Shown: one piece after another, positions 8,507 through 16,938 of the stretch
How positions within the stretch are numbered: position 1 is the stretch's first letter
Layout: every line of letters starts with the position of its first letter
From: Nitrospirota bacterium
GTDB taxonomy: Bacteria; Nitrospirota; Nitrospiria; Nitrospirales; Nitrospiraceae
Length of the DNA stretch: 35,612 bases
Direction of reading: 5' to 3'
NCBI GenBank assembly: GCA_013388555.1
Contig: JACAFD010000202.1
Coordinates: forward strand, 1 to 35,612
Translations under genes and position numbers: made by a program
Notes under the pieces: generated by a model
The model's input: the letters and a program-made list of their open reading frames with translations, nothing else
The model's database searches: none
Told to the model about the DNA's origin: nothing

Positions 8507-9169
8507 TCAACACTCGGCCGTCATGTGCCTGATGATCTTGCCTTCCACCAAATAGACAACGAGCTCAGCGATGTTCGTCGCATGGTCGGCGATCCGCTCG
8601 TAGTACTTGCCGATGAAGGCGAGGCGGGCCGCGCGCGTGATGGTTCTTGAATCTTCCAGCATGAATGAGACGAGTTCTCTGAAGAGTTGCTCCGTGAGGT
8701 CGTCCATAAAGGGGTCGTCCCGGCAGACTTTCCGTGCCAGTGCGGCGTCACGATTCACAAAGGCATCCAGGCACTCTTTAACCATCCGGATCGTCCACTC
8801 AGCCATTCTTGGAATATCGAGGTAGGGCTTCAGCTGGGGTTCTTCGTTCAACTCCATCGCCCGTTCGGCAATGTTTTCGGCCAAATCGCTTATTCGTTCG
8901 AGTTCTGGGGAGATCTTCATGGCCGTCGTAATTAATCGGAGGTCGCCGGCCGTCGGATGATGGAGCGCCAGCAAACGGAGGCATGTCTCGTCAATTTCGA
9001 GATCCAGCGCATTGATATATGAGTCGTTTCCGATGACGTGCATTGCCAGATTCGAATCGCGTTCGGTCAACGCTCGCAGGACGTCCTGCAATTGAGATTC
9101 GACAGAGCGCCCCATCAGCAAAAGTTTCTGCCTGAGATCGGTCAATTCGAGATCGAGATGTCGTTCCAC
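8507..9169 (-). CDS. phoU: PhoU, phosphate-signalling regulator
   Basis: The 220-residue product starts VERHLDLELTDLRQKLL, the usual opening of PhoU. It contains two three-helix halves with the family signatures SPELERISDLAENIAERA and FIGKYYERIADHATNIAE, which carry the metal-binding acidic residues. PhoU links the Pst transporter to the PhoR kinase and keeps the Pho regulon off when phosphate is plentiful. The GTG at 9169 is chosen over the longer frame (GTG at 9190) because GGAGG lies five bases before it and the length then matches the family. A small membrane-protein gene sits 44 bases upstream on the same strand. No pst or phoR gene is next to it, so its partners must be elsewhere. Confidence 0.93.
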   Translation of the reverse strand: MERHLDLELTDLRQKLLLMGRSVESQLQDVLRALTERDSNLAMHVIGNDSYINALDLEIDETCLRLLALHHPTAGDLRLITTAMKISPELERISDLAENIAERAMELNEEPQLKPYLDIPRMAEWTIRMVKECLDAFVNRDAALARKVCRDDPFMDDLTEQLFRELVSFMLEDSRTITRAARLAFIGKYYERIADHATNIAELVVYLVEGKIIRHMTAEC

Positions 9170-9213
9170 CGCCCCTCCGGTGAGAGTCACCCAAACCAGC
9201 CGATCACATGCTC

Positions 9214-9354
9214 TTAGGTCAGCTCGTTTTGCCTCTGACGCTCAATCCACCGACCTGGCCTCATGAACATTCCCAAGGCCAGCAAACTCATAATAAACAG
9301 AAAAAAGACAAGGGACAAGACGAGAAAGAACGCGCCACGCATATCGGTAAGCAT
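9214..9354 (-). CDS. 46-residue single-helix membrane protein upstream of phoU
   Basis: I translated this frame by hand from ATG at 9354 to TAA at 9214-9216. The ATG is preceded by a near-perfect AAGGAGGTGA with nine bases between AGGAGG and the start. The product begins MLTDMRGAFFLVLSLVFF, continues as a single hydrophobic helix to about residue 31, and ends with a basic and polar tail (RPGRWIERQRQNELT). The topology would leave the tail in the cytoplasm or periplasm depending on orientation. It is in the same direction as phoU, 44 bases ahead, and so probably co-transcribed. I recognise no family. The strong ribosome binding site, clean helix and operon position argue that it is real. Confidence 0.7.
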   Translation of the reverse strand: MLTDMRGAFFLVLSLVFFLFIMSLLALGMFMRPGRWIERQRQNELT

Positions 9355-9487
9355 CTCGACTCACCTCCTTCTATCCGCGGGCCGACCTTGGTTCACACTT
9401 CGTATCGTATGATTCCACTGCCCGTGGCCATCTTGAAAATCCCGTTCATAGTGCCGATGATGAATACGCAAAGTGTCTCTGGGCAAG

Positions 9488-9527
9488 GTCACTACGCCGT
9501 TGCGGGTTGGTTATGATCTTGTAACAT
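9488..9527 (-). promoter_or_regulatory. Pho-box-like array upstream of the phoU operon
   Basis: On the minus strand four heptamers recur at an exact 11-bp period: ATGTTAC (9527-9521), TCATAAC (9516-9510), CCGCAAC (9505-9499) and TAGTGAC (9494-9488). All end in AC. Ten bases after the last is GACACT, a poor -10. The array is the longest in the window and lies about 130 bases before the 46-residue gene. Confidence 0.5.
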
Positions 9528-9550
9528 CTTGCCCCACTGCCCGGCCGTGA

Positions 9551-9596
9551 GGTAGCTCACGACCCCGGGAAGTGGTAGCTCACGACCCCGGGAAGT
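9551..9596. repeat. Perfect 23-bp tandem duplication
   Basis: The unit beginning GGTAGCTCACGACCCCGG occurs twice back to back, at 9551-9573 and 9574-9596, with no mismatch. It lies between two divergent candidate Pho arrays and is followed by a partial GGCGAAGTGG echo. It could be a recent slippage product. Confidence 0.85.
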
Positions 9597-9624
9597 GGCG
9601 AAGTGGAGCGCAAATTGCTAGGAG

Positions 9625-9658
9625 ATGTAACAGTATCTTAATTGAAATTTAATATTTG
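9625..9658 (+). promoter_or_regulatory. Pho-box-like array upstream of the receiver gene
   Basis: ATGTAAC (9625), TCTTAAT (9636) and ATTTAAT (9647) recur with an exact 11-bp period. Ten bases after the second is TATTTG (9653-9658), a usable -10. Only the first repeat carries the full TAAC. Confidence 0.4.
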
Positions 9659-9745
9659 CCAGCCGGCACCCCCCTGTACATTCTGGGCTCGCTCATGACC
9701 ACTGAAGATCGGCTTGCGCAATTTGAACAAGGGAGGATATGTCGT

Positions 9746-10147
9746 ATGAGCCAAGGGAGAGTGCTCGTCGTGGACGACGAAGTCGAGGTCAGGAAATCGG
9801 TGCGTCTCATATTGTCGAAGGCGGGATATGATGTGGTGGAAGCCGAAGATGGAGAATCAGGCGTCAGGGCTATCAAGCGCGGAGATAACCCGTTTGCTTT
9901 GGGCGCCATCGTCTGTGATCTGAATATGCCGAAGATGGGAGGCATGGAGGCGATCCCCTATTTTCGATCCCAGTTTCCCCATGCCTCGGTCGTTGTGTTG
10001 AGTGGAGAAGTCACGAGCGAGAGAGCGAGAGTTCTCTTAAAGCAAGGCGTATCCGACATCCTGCAGAAGCCGATTAATCAAGCGACATTGCTGGCAGCAA
10101 TAAAAAAGGTGTTCGACGCAGGGGAATGGAAGGACAATAAATCATAA
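9746..10147 (+). CDS. Stand-alone CheY-like receiver protein
   Basis: The 133-residue protein is a single response-regulator receiver domain with no output domain. All key residues are present: acidic pair Asp10-Asp11, phosphoacceptor Asp58 in VCDLNMP, Ser86 in LSGE and Lys108 in the KP pair. A short basic-acidic tail follows. Such proteins pass a phosphate within a relay or act by docking to a partner. The ATG at 9746 has GGGAGG about nine bases upstream, whereas the longer frame would need a TTG with no ribosome binding site. No histidine kinase is adjacent. Its promoter carries a candidate Pho array, so a role in phosphate signalling is possible but is inference. Confidence 0.9.
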   Translation: MSQGRVLVVDDEVEVRKSVRLILSKAGYDVVEAEDGESGVRAIKRGDNPFALGAIVCDLNMPKMGGMEAIPYFRSQFPHASVVVLSGEVTSERARVLLKQGVSDILQKPINQATLLAAIKKVFDAGEWKDNKS

Positions 10148-10177
10148 TGCGGATATGCCGTTATGCAGTGAGCGTCC

Positions 10178-11989
10178 TCATGGCGAAGTCTGCCTAGAGG
10201 ACTGCTGGCGAAGAATTTCATCCAGCCTGATTCGTGATCGCTCCCGGACAAGCTGCCGGTCATCTCTGGTACGGAGTGGGTCGGCGAAGGTCTGATCGGA
10301 TGGCGCGATCGGCGCGAGGGGAAACATGGATAAGGCAGAGCGTTTGGCGGCCGGCTTGTTTCTCCAGGGATTGTAGAGGGGATCGCCGACGAGCAGCATG
10401 CGCCAACTCACCCATCGGCTGGTCAGATAGTAGGATTCGACGAGCGAATACTGGCCGGTCATCAACAGCGCCGTGAACTCAAGTGGTTCGGGAAAGGTAT
10501 CCAGGTACGGTTCTCCGACAGATCCGAGTGTGGCGGTAATTCCACGTTCCAACGCATTCTTGCACCAGCCCGATTCCCCTGTCCTGTGGAGACTCACAGC
10601 TTCGGCGGAAGCCATGTGGTAGCCGATTGCGCCTGGCTGGAAGGTAAATGCGTCCTCGTATTGCCTGAGTCGATACCAGCCGATATAGAGCCCTACGTCC
10701 GGCGCCTCGCCCGGGCGATGGAATCGCGCTTCGGTATTTTCCAAGACCACTTTGTAGGAACTATGCTGCGTGATGAACGCGTGCAAATCCCGCAGGCTCT
10801 GGTCGTAGCGGCCGTAAGTATCGGATGGGGATTTAGCCTGCAACCCCCGCGCATCCAGGTACACTGTCCCAGCAAGCCCCTGCCGTTCCACCTCTATTGC
10901 GCGGTCCACCAAGCGCATGGCCGACTTGGCTGTCGGAGCATCGAGGCGGCTTACCATGAGGACCGGGAGTTCGCGCTGGGCTGGCCTTTCAGTACGTTTA
11001 AACGCATGGTGGAACGGATTGAGGCTGCGCCAGGATACGGGATAGTCACGTTGATCCCACCAAATCAGGCTCAGTTCGCTATCCACACTCGCGTCGGCCT
11101 GCTCGTCCGAGAGGAGATGTAACTCCATTGCGGCAAGCGCGAAGACACCGTAGAGTCCGTAGACCAGTTCGACCTGTCGATAGAGTTCAGCCCGCCTCTG
11201 GCGGAGAGGAAACTCCAACGATCCCAACAATTGTAATCCTTCCATCTGCTGAGCCCGCAGTTGTGCTTCTGCGTCAGGGCCTGAAGCGAGGCCCGGTTGG
11301 GGTAATTCATGTTGCAGCTGCGCAAGTCCGGCCAGTCCTTGATGACGCCGGATGATCGATTCCAGTTGCGTGTAGTCCTGAATATGTGCCGCAGGTTGAT
11401 GTTGCTGGGTCCGCTTGACCGCTTCCTGCACTGATTGGTCTACGTGGAAGAGGAACACGACATTCCGTTCATACGCTGTAACCCCCTGCTCTTGTTCGTT
11501 CTGTGGCTCGGAAGCGGATGGTGACGCGATTGTGCGCGCCTGGCGTTCGAGGTCGAACAGCTGCGATCTTGCCGCATCCAACCTGGCGCTTGCATCGCGG
11601 AGCGGGCCCTGTTCCTCCAACGTGAAAGTTGGAGATCCTACCCGAATCGGCACGCCATAAACCGTGACCAGAACACGGATCGTCCGGTGTAGCCCCTGCG
11701 CTTGCAATGTCTGACGAAGGGGCAAGACGAGTCGCTGTATATAGTCGTCCCGGGTGATCGTTTCATCGGACGGAAGATCCAGCTTGGCAATGTGTTCTAG
11801 AGGGATTGCCCGGCTGATCGCATAATGTTCCGCGACCAGGAGGCTCTCCCTGCTGTTGGCGTTGGCCACAATCATCACTTGATTAGCCGAGAGTTCAGCT
11901 TGGACTGGATGAGCGTTCCCCATAAAGGCGGCGACGAAAAGGACGACCCCTATAGCCGAACGTGTAACCGAAACCCGGGTGGTAACCAT
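10178..11989 (-). CDS. TIGR03790-family exported protein
   Basis: The 603-residue protein has a signal peptide (hydrophobic stretch ending HPVQA) and then the opening typical of the uncharacterised TIGR03790 family: VMIVANANSRESLLVAEHYAISRAIPLEHIAKLDLP. Later family-like blocks include YGVPIRV, LVSRLDAP-type and the GYHMASAEAVSLH to VGEPYLDTFPEP region near the C-terminus. A glutamine-rich, probably coiled middle (residues 150-270) interrupts the conserved parts. A GAGAGGGA stretch lies upstream of the ATG at 11989. Function in this family is unknown. It is divergent from the 5'-nucleotidase gene with a 262-base promoter region between. Confidence 0.8.
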   Translation of the reverse strand: MVTTRVSVTRSAIGVVLFVAAFMGNAHPVQAELSANQVMIVANANSRESLLVAEHYAISRAIPLEHIAKLDLPSDETITRDDYIQRLVLPLRQTLQAQGLHRTIRVLVTVYGVPIRVGSPTFTLEEQGPLRDASARLDAARSQLFDLERQARTIASPSASEPQNEQEQGVTAYERNVVFLFHVDQSVQEAVKRTQQHQPAAHIQDYTQLESIIRRHQGLAGLAQLQHELPQPGLASGPDAEAQLRAQQMEGLQLLGSLEFPLRQRRAELYRQVELVYGLYGVFALAAMELHLLSDEQADASVDSELSLIWWDQRDYPVSWRSLNPFHHAFKRTERPAQRELPVLMVSRLDAPTAKSAMRLVDRAIEVERQGLAGTVYLDARGLQAKSPSDTYGRYDQSLRDLHAFITQHSSYKVVLENTEARFHRPGEAPDVGLYIGWYRLRQYEDAFTFQPGAIGYHMASAEAVSLHRTGESGWCKNALERGITATLGSVGEPYLDTFPEPLEFTALLMTGQYSLVESYYLTSRWVSWRMLLVGDPLYNPWRNKPAAKRSALSMFPLAPIAPSDQTFADPLRTRDDRQLVRERSRIRLDEILRQQSSRQTSP

Positions 11990-12083
11990 CCTCGCGTCCC
12001 TCTCTTCTCCCAGCAGCTAACCCCTTGTACGTGAAGCATGGTTGATCATGCAACACATCCGAACTATATATGTCTTGATCTAG

Positions 12084-12139
12084 ACGTTACTTCTGCTTGA
12101 CCTGTTCCCAACCGATTCGTAACACACCTGCCGTATCCT
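12084..12139 (+). promoter_or_regulatory. Pho-box-like array upstream of the 5'-nucleotidase gene
   Basis: Four heptamers at an exact 11-bp period, ACGTTAC (12084), GCTTGAC (12095), TCCCAAC (12106) and TCGTAAC (12117), all end in AC. Exactly ten bases after the last is TATCCT (12134-12139), a good -10. The arrangement mirrors the E. coli phoA promoter layout. Confidence 0.5.
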
Positions 12140-12251
12140 TTATTCCATCGCTTGTTGGTGCCGGCTATTCGGCCCAAGTACCGGGCGCTCAAACCAAAAC
12201 GCATCGTTCTGCAATCGCAGCCGTCGCCATTGATGAGACGAGCCGGACGAA

Positions 12252-14177
12252 ATGAGTTCGCGCATGAGCATCGACGGTATCATCCCGAAGCCCTTTGCCC
12301 TGCTCGCCGTCTTAGGCACACTGTATATGAACGGCGCCTGCCTCCTTCAACCGGCCTTGGCCGGAGCATCGGCCGAGCATCACTCCCACGAGTGGGACCG
12401 CGGCGACGAGGACGACGATACCATTGAGATGCACCAGGACGTTGGACGGCGGGTGGAATGGCGGACCCTCGAATTTCACAAGCGCGAGAAAGACTCGCTC
12501 CTCCATGTGCAGTTGCTCAGCATCAACGATTTCCACGGGCAGCTCTCGGTAGGCCGGCTGGTGGCGAACCGTCCGGTGGGAGGCGCGGCGGTCCTGGCCG
12601 CCTATCTCCAGGCCGCGCAGCAGGATCCGAATGACCCCGAACTATCCGACCGCACGTTTATCATCCATGCAGGCGATCACGTCGGCGCGACCCCGCCCGA
12701 GTCGGCCCTACTGCAGGATGAGCCTTCCATCGGTTTCCTCAACCTGCTGGCCAACCGCTATTGCCGCTTCAATGACCGAACAGACCGGCGGGATCGGTTG
12801 CGCGCTTGGGAGGTCGAAGAATCGAGGGACGACCGCCGCGACCGCAGGATGGATCCGAAATGCAATCTGGTCGGCACGCCGGGCAACCACGAGTTCGATG
12901 AGGGCAAAGACGAACTGATGCGCCTGCTGAATGGCGGCAACCACTCGACAGGACCATTCTTAGAGAATCCCTATCGAGGCGCGCGGTTCCCGTATGTCTC
13001 GGCTAACGTCGTCGTCGAGAGGACCGGTAAACCGATCCTTCCCCCTTTCGTCATCAAACAGGTCAATGGAGTTCGGCTCGCGTTCATCGGGGCGGTGCTC
13101 AAGCAGACCCCGACGATCGTCACGCCTACAGGTGTGGCCGGCTTGAAATTCCTGGATGAAGCGGACAGCATCAATCGCTATGTAAGGTGGCTGCGCCGGA
13201 AAGAGCGCATCCACACGTTCATCGTGTTGATTCATCAAGGTGGAACTCAGACATCCTATCAAGGCCCGACTCAGCCTGGCGGATTGATCAACGGCCAGGA
13301 TATCGTCAACATCGTCTCGCGCTTGGACGACGATGTGGATGTGGTCGTCTCCGGCCATGCCCATTCGTTCACAAACACCTTGCTCAAGAACCAGAACGGC
13401 GCGGAGATCCTCGTCACCCAGGCCTTCTCTTCAAGCACGGCTTATGGAGACATCGACCTCACAATCGACCGGAAAACCAACGACGTCGTCGCCAAGAGCG
13501 CCGCGATCGTCACGACGTTCGCCGATGCCGGTCCTGGCCTCACGCCGGACCCGGAGGTGGCGGCGGTGGTCGCGCAGACGGAAGCCAAAGTCGCCCCGCT
13601 CGTCAATCGGGTGATCGGCGAAGCCGCCGCCGCCCTGCTGCGCTCGGAAAGTCCCGCCGGCGAATCGGCCCTGGGTAATGTGATCGCCGATGCCCAACGA
13701 GCGGCCCTCGGCACGGACTTCGCCTTCATGAATCCCGGCGGCATCCGGGCCGATCTCTTGGCAGGTCCCATCACGTACGGCGCACTATTCACGGTACAAC
13801 CGTTCGGCAACAGCCTGGTCCAGATGACGTTAACTGGCCAGCAAATTTACGATCTGCTGAATCAACAGTGGGTCAATCAGCCGTTCCCTCGCACCTTAAA
13901 AACATCCGGCCTGACCTATACATGGGACAACAACCGGCCGATCGGGGATCGTATCGTCGAAGTGCGTCGTCATGGCGCCCCGATCGACCGGCAAGCACGC
14001 TTCTCCGTGACGGTCAACAATTTCATGGCGGCGGGAGGCGACAACTTCACGGTGTTGACCCAGGGACAGAATCAGATGGGTGGGCCGATCGACCTGGGTG
14101 CCTTGATTGCCTATATCCAGAGTCTCCCGCAACCGTTCTCCGCCGCCATCGAAGGACGGATTACGCGCCTCAACTAA
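12252..14177 (+). CDS. UshA-type 5'-nucleotidase / metallophosphatase
   Basis: The 641-residue protein has an N-terminal hydrophobic segment (residues 14-38) for export and then a calcineurin-like phosphatase domain. Its metal ligands are visible in order: DFH at 93-95, GDH at 141-143, GNHE near 219, LIHQGG and VSGHAHSF. The C-terminal 5_nucleotid_C domain follows with ESALGNVIADAQR, NPGGIRADL and the substrate-stacking region around NNFMAAGGDNF. The enzyme would hydrolyse periplasmic nucleotides to nucleosides and phosphate. A highly charged arginine- and aspartate-rich insertion of roughly 35 residues lies between the second and third metal motifs. The ATG at 12252 has no strong ribosome binding site, and ATG at 12264 is an alternative. 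A candidate Pho array precedes it. Confidence 0.92.
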   Translation: MSSRMSIDGIIPKPFALLAVLGTLYMNGACLLQPALAGASAEHHSHEWDRGDEDDDTIEMHQDVGRRVEWRTLEFHKREKDSLLHVQLLSINDFHGQLSVGRLVANRPVGGAAVLAAYLQAAQQDPNDPELSDRTFIIHAGDHVGATPPESALLQDEPSIGFLNLLANRYCRFNDRTDRRDRLRAWEVEESRDDRRDRRMDPKCNLVGTPGNHEFDEGKDELMRLLNGGNHSTGPFLENPYRGARFPYVSANVVVERTGKPILPPFVIKQVNGVRLAFIGAVLKQTPTIVTPTGVAGLKFLDEADSINRYVRWLRRKERIHTFIVLIHQGGTQTSYQGPTQPGGLINGQDIVNIVSRLDDDVDVVVSGHAHSFTNTLLKNQNGAEILVTQAFSSSTAYGDIDLTIDRKTNDVVAKSAAIVTTFADAGPGLTPDPEVAAVVAQTEAKVAPLVNRVIGEAAAALLRSESPAGESALGNVIADAQRAALGTDFAFMNPGGIRADLLAGPITYGALFTVQPFGNSLVQMTLTGQQIYDLLNQQWVNQPFPRTLKTSGLTYTWDNNRPIGDRIVEVRRHGAPIDRQARFSVTVNNFMAAGGDNFTVLTQGQNQMGGPIDLGALIAYIQSLPQPFSAAIEGRITRLN

Positions 14178-14261
14178 GAACGAGTCGGCATGCGGATTGA
14201 CGAGGACGCAACTCGACGCGGAAAAACCGGCGGGCATGAGAAACTGAGGCGGTGGCGTCTC

Positions 14262-15134
14262 TTACCGTGGAGTGATGATGAGATCGTCTGGCGAAAATTG
14301 CATCCTGATTCGATTACCTTGGATGGTCACCACATCATGCAGATTGCCAAGTTCCGATCGTGAACCGATCCAGATCGCATCGTCACGATCCTCATCTGCT
14401 CGTAGCCAGGTGAAGAATTTCGACAGTCCTGAGTTGGGATGGTCCTTGAAATAGCTTACGAGACGGCGAAACAGCTTGGGCCACAAAGCCAGCTGCTGGA
14501 GTCTGGCCAGACCGGGAATGCCGGCCCCTCGCATGCTGACATCACTTCGCCAGAGGCCTGTTCGACTCGCCCCGCGCGCGAGCTGCTTGATTCGAGCGCG
14601 TAGGTCCGCCGGCAAACCTGTATAAAATGTGGGATAGGCATGCCCTGCCTGGACGAGCTTGGCATTGATACTCCGGTTCAGCAGCGCGACATCCAAAAAT
14701 ATTTCAGTTCCACTCTGTCGATTGGTCTGCCCTTCATACACGAATGAGACCGGACGGCCGTAGGGATCAACGGAACGCGTCAGAATATAGCCGGGGATAG
14801 GATGGGGCGTAGCGGTTTTCACATGGAGACCTTTTTCCGTGTACGTCACTTCGTTGAAACCAGCCCGGTCAAGCGCGAGGTCGCGGGCCTCTTCTGCGAG
14901 TTGGAGTACTTGATGAGCCGTCCCGAAATGAAGCTCAAGAGCATCGATCCCTTCGAAACGGAGTTGCGCGAACCCACCGCCGTTGTATTTCACGGCACGA
15001 ACGCCGAGATTGGCCAGATCTCGCTTGCTCTGAGGCTTGAACCAGATGGAGTCTCCATCCGGTTGAGCGCTCACTCGTCGCGTATCGCCCTGGTAGAAGA
15101 GATGGAACTCGCCGCGCACCACGCGATAGCTCAT
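14262..15134 (-). CDS. SNase-like (thermonuclease fold) protein
   Basis: The 290-residue protein contains an OB-fold core like staphylococcal nuclease: QLRFEGIDALELHF matches the VRL.GID.PE block. It continues with DPYGRPVSFVY, LNRSINAKLVQAGHAYPTFY and the KQLARGASRTGLW closing helix. It has no export signal. The family cleaves nucleic acids using Arg and acidic residues. The first arginine and the ID.LE acids are present, but the second catalytic arginine is not obvious, so it may be an inactive relative. The C-terminal 100 residues are unrelated to SNase. AGGAGG ten bases upstream supports the ATG at 15134. Confidence 0.7.
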   Translation of the reverse strand: MSYRVVRGEFHLFYQGDTRRVSAQPDGDSIWFKPQSKRDLANLGVRAVKYNGGGFAQLRFEGIDALELHFGTAHQVLQLAEEARDLALDRAGFNEVTYTEKGLHVKTATPHPIPGYILTRSVDPYGRPVSFVYEGQTNRQSGTEIFLDVALLNRSINAKLVQAGHAYPTFYTGLPADLRARIKQLARGASRTGLWRSDVSMRGAGIPGLARLQQLALWPKLFRRLVSYFKDHPNSGLSKFFTWLRADEDRDDAIWIGSRSELGNLHDVVTIQGNRIRMQFSPDDLIITPR

Positions 15135-15268
15135 AACAGTGCATCCTCCTCTTTTTGTGAAAAACGACCCTCATGAGGCCTGTGCGAACTTGAAAGACTC
15201 CCAGGCACACACTCTTGTTGATAGTTGGCATATGGATCTAGCCTCCAGTCGACTCCTCCCTCTCTGTC

Positions 15269-16108
15269 CTACTGGCCTGGCCGGGCGCCGGGCTTGAGCT
15301 GTTCCTGCATCTTCCGGATCTGCGCTTGAATCTGGCTTGTATCCTTGCCTTGAAACACTTCGCGCATTTTCTCTGCTTCCTGCATTTCTTCGGGAGTGAG
15401 GGGCTTGCCTTTCTTCTTCTTCATGGGGCGATCGCCTGTCTGCCCCCGCATCTGTCGCAGCTTTTCCAACGGATCCTCCGTTTCCACGACTGTGATGCCG
15501 GGCGGAAGTGAGACGAATCCTGAAGGAAGCGACCCGATCTTAACCTCAGTGGCGGTCTCTTTCACGACCATTGCCCCTATCTTGGCCTCAGTCCACAGAG
15601 CCACTCCCTCCTTGGTGAGGCAGGTCTTCGTTGAGAAGGACTTGATGTCCCAGATGTCGCAGGCATATCCGATCAACTTGTCGATCCCAACCTTTTCTCC
15701 GCCCAACGCTCTCACGTAGTCGTCGGGAGTTTTCAAGATCTTCTCCCGGTTGGATTCCTTGGTGAAATCCTTTGCGAGAGCGTTGTGTTGTTTCGTGGCT
15801 CGTTTGGTTTTCGGGTCAAGGGTATAGATCCATGCCCCGTCTGTGTAGACGATAGAATCGTCTTGCTGAGCTATGCCCATGACCGTCGTGGTCGCGTGAA
15901 TTTCCTGCCGGGTTCGGCTGCCATAATCGGTAAATGCCAGCGACTTTGTGCCGACTCTCATCCCGCTCAACGCGTAGGTGATCTGCGCTTCTTTCACCGC
16001 GTAGTATTGAACGCCTGCGCTGTCGCCGGCCGAAGCAAGGGTAGCGGCGCTCCCAACGAGCGTCATTGCGGAAACGGTCCTGCAGACCCATGATCTGATC
16101 GGCAGCAT
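15269..16108 (-). CDS. Exported protein of unknown role, LolA/DUF4412-like
   Basis: The 279-residue product has a signal peptide (hydrophobic to ATLASA). It is followed by a beta-rich region with YALSGMRVGTKSLAFTDYGSRTRQE, SIVYTDGAWIYTLDPKTKRAT and IGYACDIWDIKSFSTKTCLTKEGV. This alternation of strands resembles LolA-like lipoprotein-carrier and DUF4412 proteins. The last 80 residues are lysine- and glutamate-rich helices (PMKKKKGKPLTPEEMQEAEKM). AGGA seven bases before the ATG at 16108 supports the start. A TATGAT -10-like site lies at 16208-16213 on the minus strand, about 100 bases upstream. I cannot assign a function. Confidence 0.7.
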   Translation of the reverse strand: MLPIRSWVCRTVSAMTLVGSAATLASAGDSAGVQYYAVKEAQITYALSGMRVGTKSLAFTDYGSRTRQEIHATTTVMGIAQQDDSIVYTDGAWIYTLDPKTKRATKQHNALAKDFTKESNREKILKTPDDYVRALGGEKVGIDKLIGYACDIWDIKSFSTKTCLTKEGVALWTEAKIGAMVVKETATEVKIGSLPSGFVSLPPGITVVETEDPLEKLRQMRGQTGDRPMKKKKGKPLTPEEMQEAEKMREVFQGKDTSQIQAQIRKMQEQLKPGARPGQ

Positions 16109-16544
16109 GCAGCTTCCTCTCGGGCTCTTGTGGAATGAACCGGCATCGGATTAGGGACGATTGAAGGAGGACACGATACCAATTTTCGATTACGACTATG
16201 TTCTGAGATCATATATTTGGCGTAACGTTCTCGATGAATGGGGACGCTCAAGGAGACGAGACACGCAACAAAGAACGTTACAACGGCTTTCATGCGGGCA
16301 TCGAAAAGAAGAGACCGTATCGCTTCACTCCGTTACATTGCCGCCTGCCTGCAATGAGGTTTTTTTCTGTTTTATATGCTCCCTGCCTCGTCAAGAATGT
16401 TTGCCGTCTCTTAACGAGAGGCTTCACAGCTTGTAACGTCTTCCCGTTATAAACGTCAGCAGTCGTGTGATCGTCTCCTACCGGGTGAAAGAGCTGCCAC
16501 CGGCATGGAGGAATTCTTCATAACCTCATGTAGGGAGGTGCTCA
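16109..16544. other. Divergent intergenic region with several GTAAC/GTTAC motifs
   Basis: The 436-base region lies between an exported-protein gene and the zinc-ribbon gene. It contains several GTAACG or CGTTAC motifs on both strands and the well-formed array at 16409-16453. Small open frames here show no domain and no good ribosome binding site. Confidence 0.5.
16409..16453 (+). promoter_or_regulatory. Pho-box-like promoter of the zinc-ribbon gene
   Basis: TCTTAAC (16409-16415), GGCTTCA (16420-16426) and TTGTAAC (16431-16437) recur with an exact 11-bp period. Exactly ten bases after TTGTAAC is TATAAA (16448-16453), the best -10 in the set. The layout repeats the E. coli phoA promoter geometry, with the box ending ten bases before the -10. 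Confidence 0.5.
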
Positions 16545-16799
16545 GTGGAGCCATTGACAGGTTGCACAAGATGCGGCGGATTGATTATCCCTGAAGCTTT
16601 CCGGGATGTCGGCCTAGTCTCCCTTGGCTGGCACTGTCTGCTCTGTGGAGAAATAGTCGACGGTGTGATCCTGCACAATCGGGCGATGCCGTCGATAACG
16701 TCTCCGATCGAAGAAGAACAGGATGGCTGGGACCAGGACTCCGATGCCGATGAGTATGATCTCGAACCGATGACGGAACGTTTCTCGAATCTGACTTAG
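16545..16799 (+). CDS. Small zinc-ribbon protein with acidic tail
   Basis: This 84-residue protein has CTRC at residues 7-10 and CLLC at 31-34, spaced as in a zinc ribbon. The following GEIVDG block is typical of these folds. The C-terminal 35 residues are strongly acidic (EEEQDGWDQDSDADEYD). GTG at 16545 is used as start because GGGAGGTG lies just upstream. It could bind nucleic acid or a protein partner through the ribbon. I do not know a named family. Its promoter is the cleanest Pho-like site in the window, which suggests that it belongs to the phosphate response. Confidence 0.7.
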   Translation: MEPLTGCTRCGGLIIPEAFRDVGLVSLGWHCLLCGEIVDGVILHNRAMPSITSPIEEEQDGWDQDSDADEYDLEPMTERFSNLT

Positions 16800-16938
16800 G
16801 AGAACGCGACTTGAGTTTCAGCCGAGAGGCGGCGACTGCGACTCGGGCTATAATTCCCTCCACTCGTTCCACGATTCGAACTGGAATCCGCGTGAGACTG
16901 TGAATTGAGGAAAGCGATGCGGTCAAGTAAAGATTGTG

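Larger units (their letters stand above)
9355..9745. other. Divergent intergenic region, phoU operon / receiver gene
   Basis: This 391-base region separates two divergent units. It contains a four-repeat minus-strand array at 9488-9527 and a plus-strand array at 9625-9658, each facing its own gene, plus a perfect 23-bp tandem duplication at 9551-9596 between them. I see no further gene. Confidence 0.55.

Noticed and set aside
16063-16293. 76-residue minus-strand frame with a signal-like N-terminus
   Set aside because: It overlaps the start of the exported-protein gene in another frame and has no ribosome binding site.
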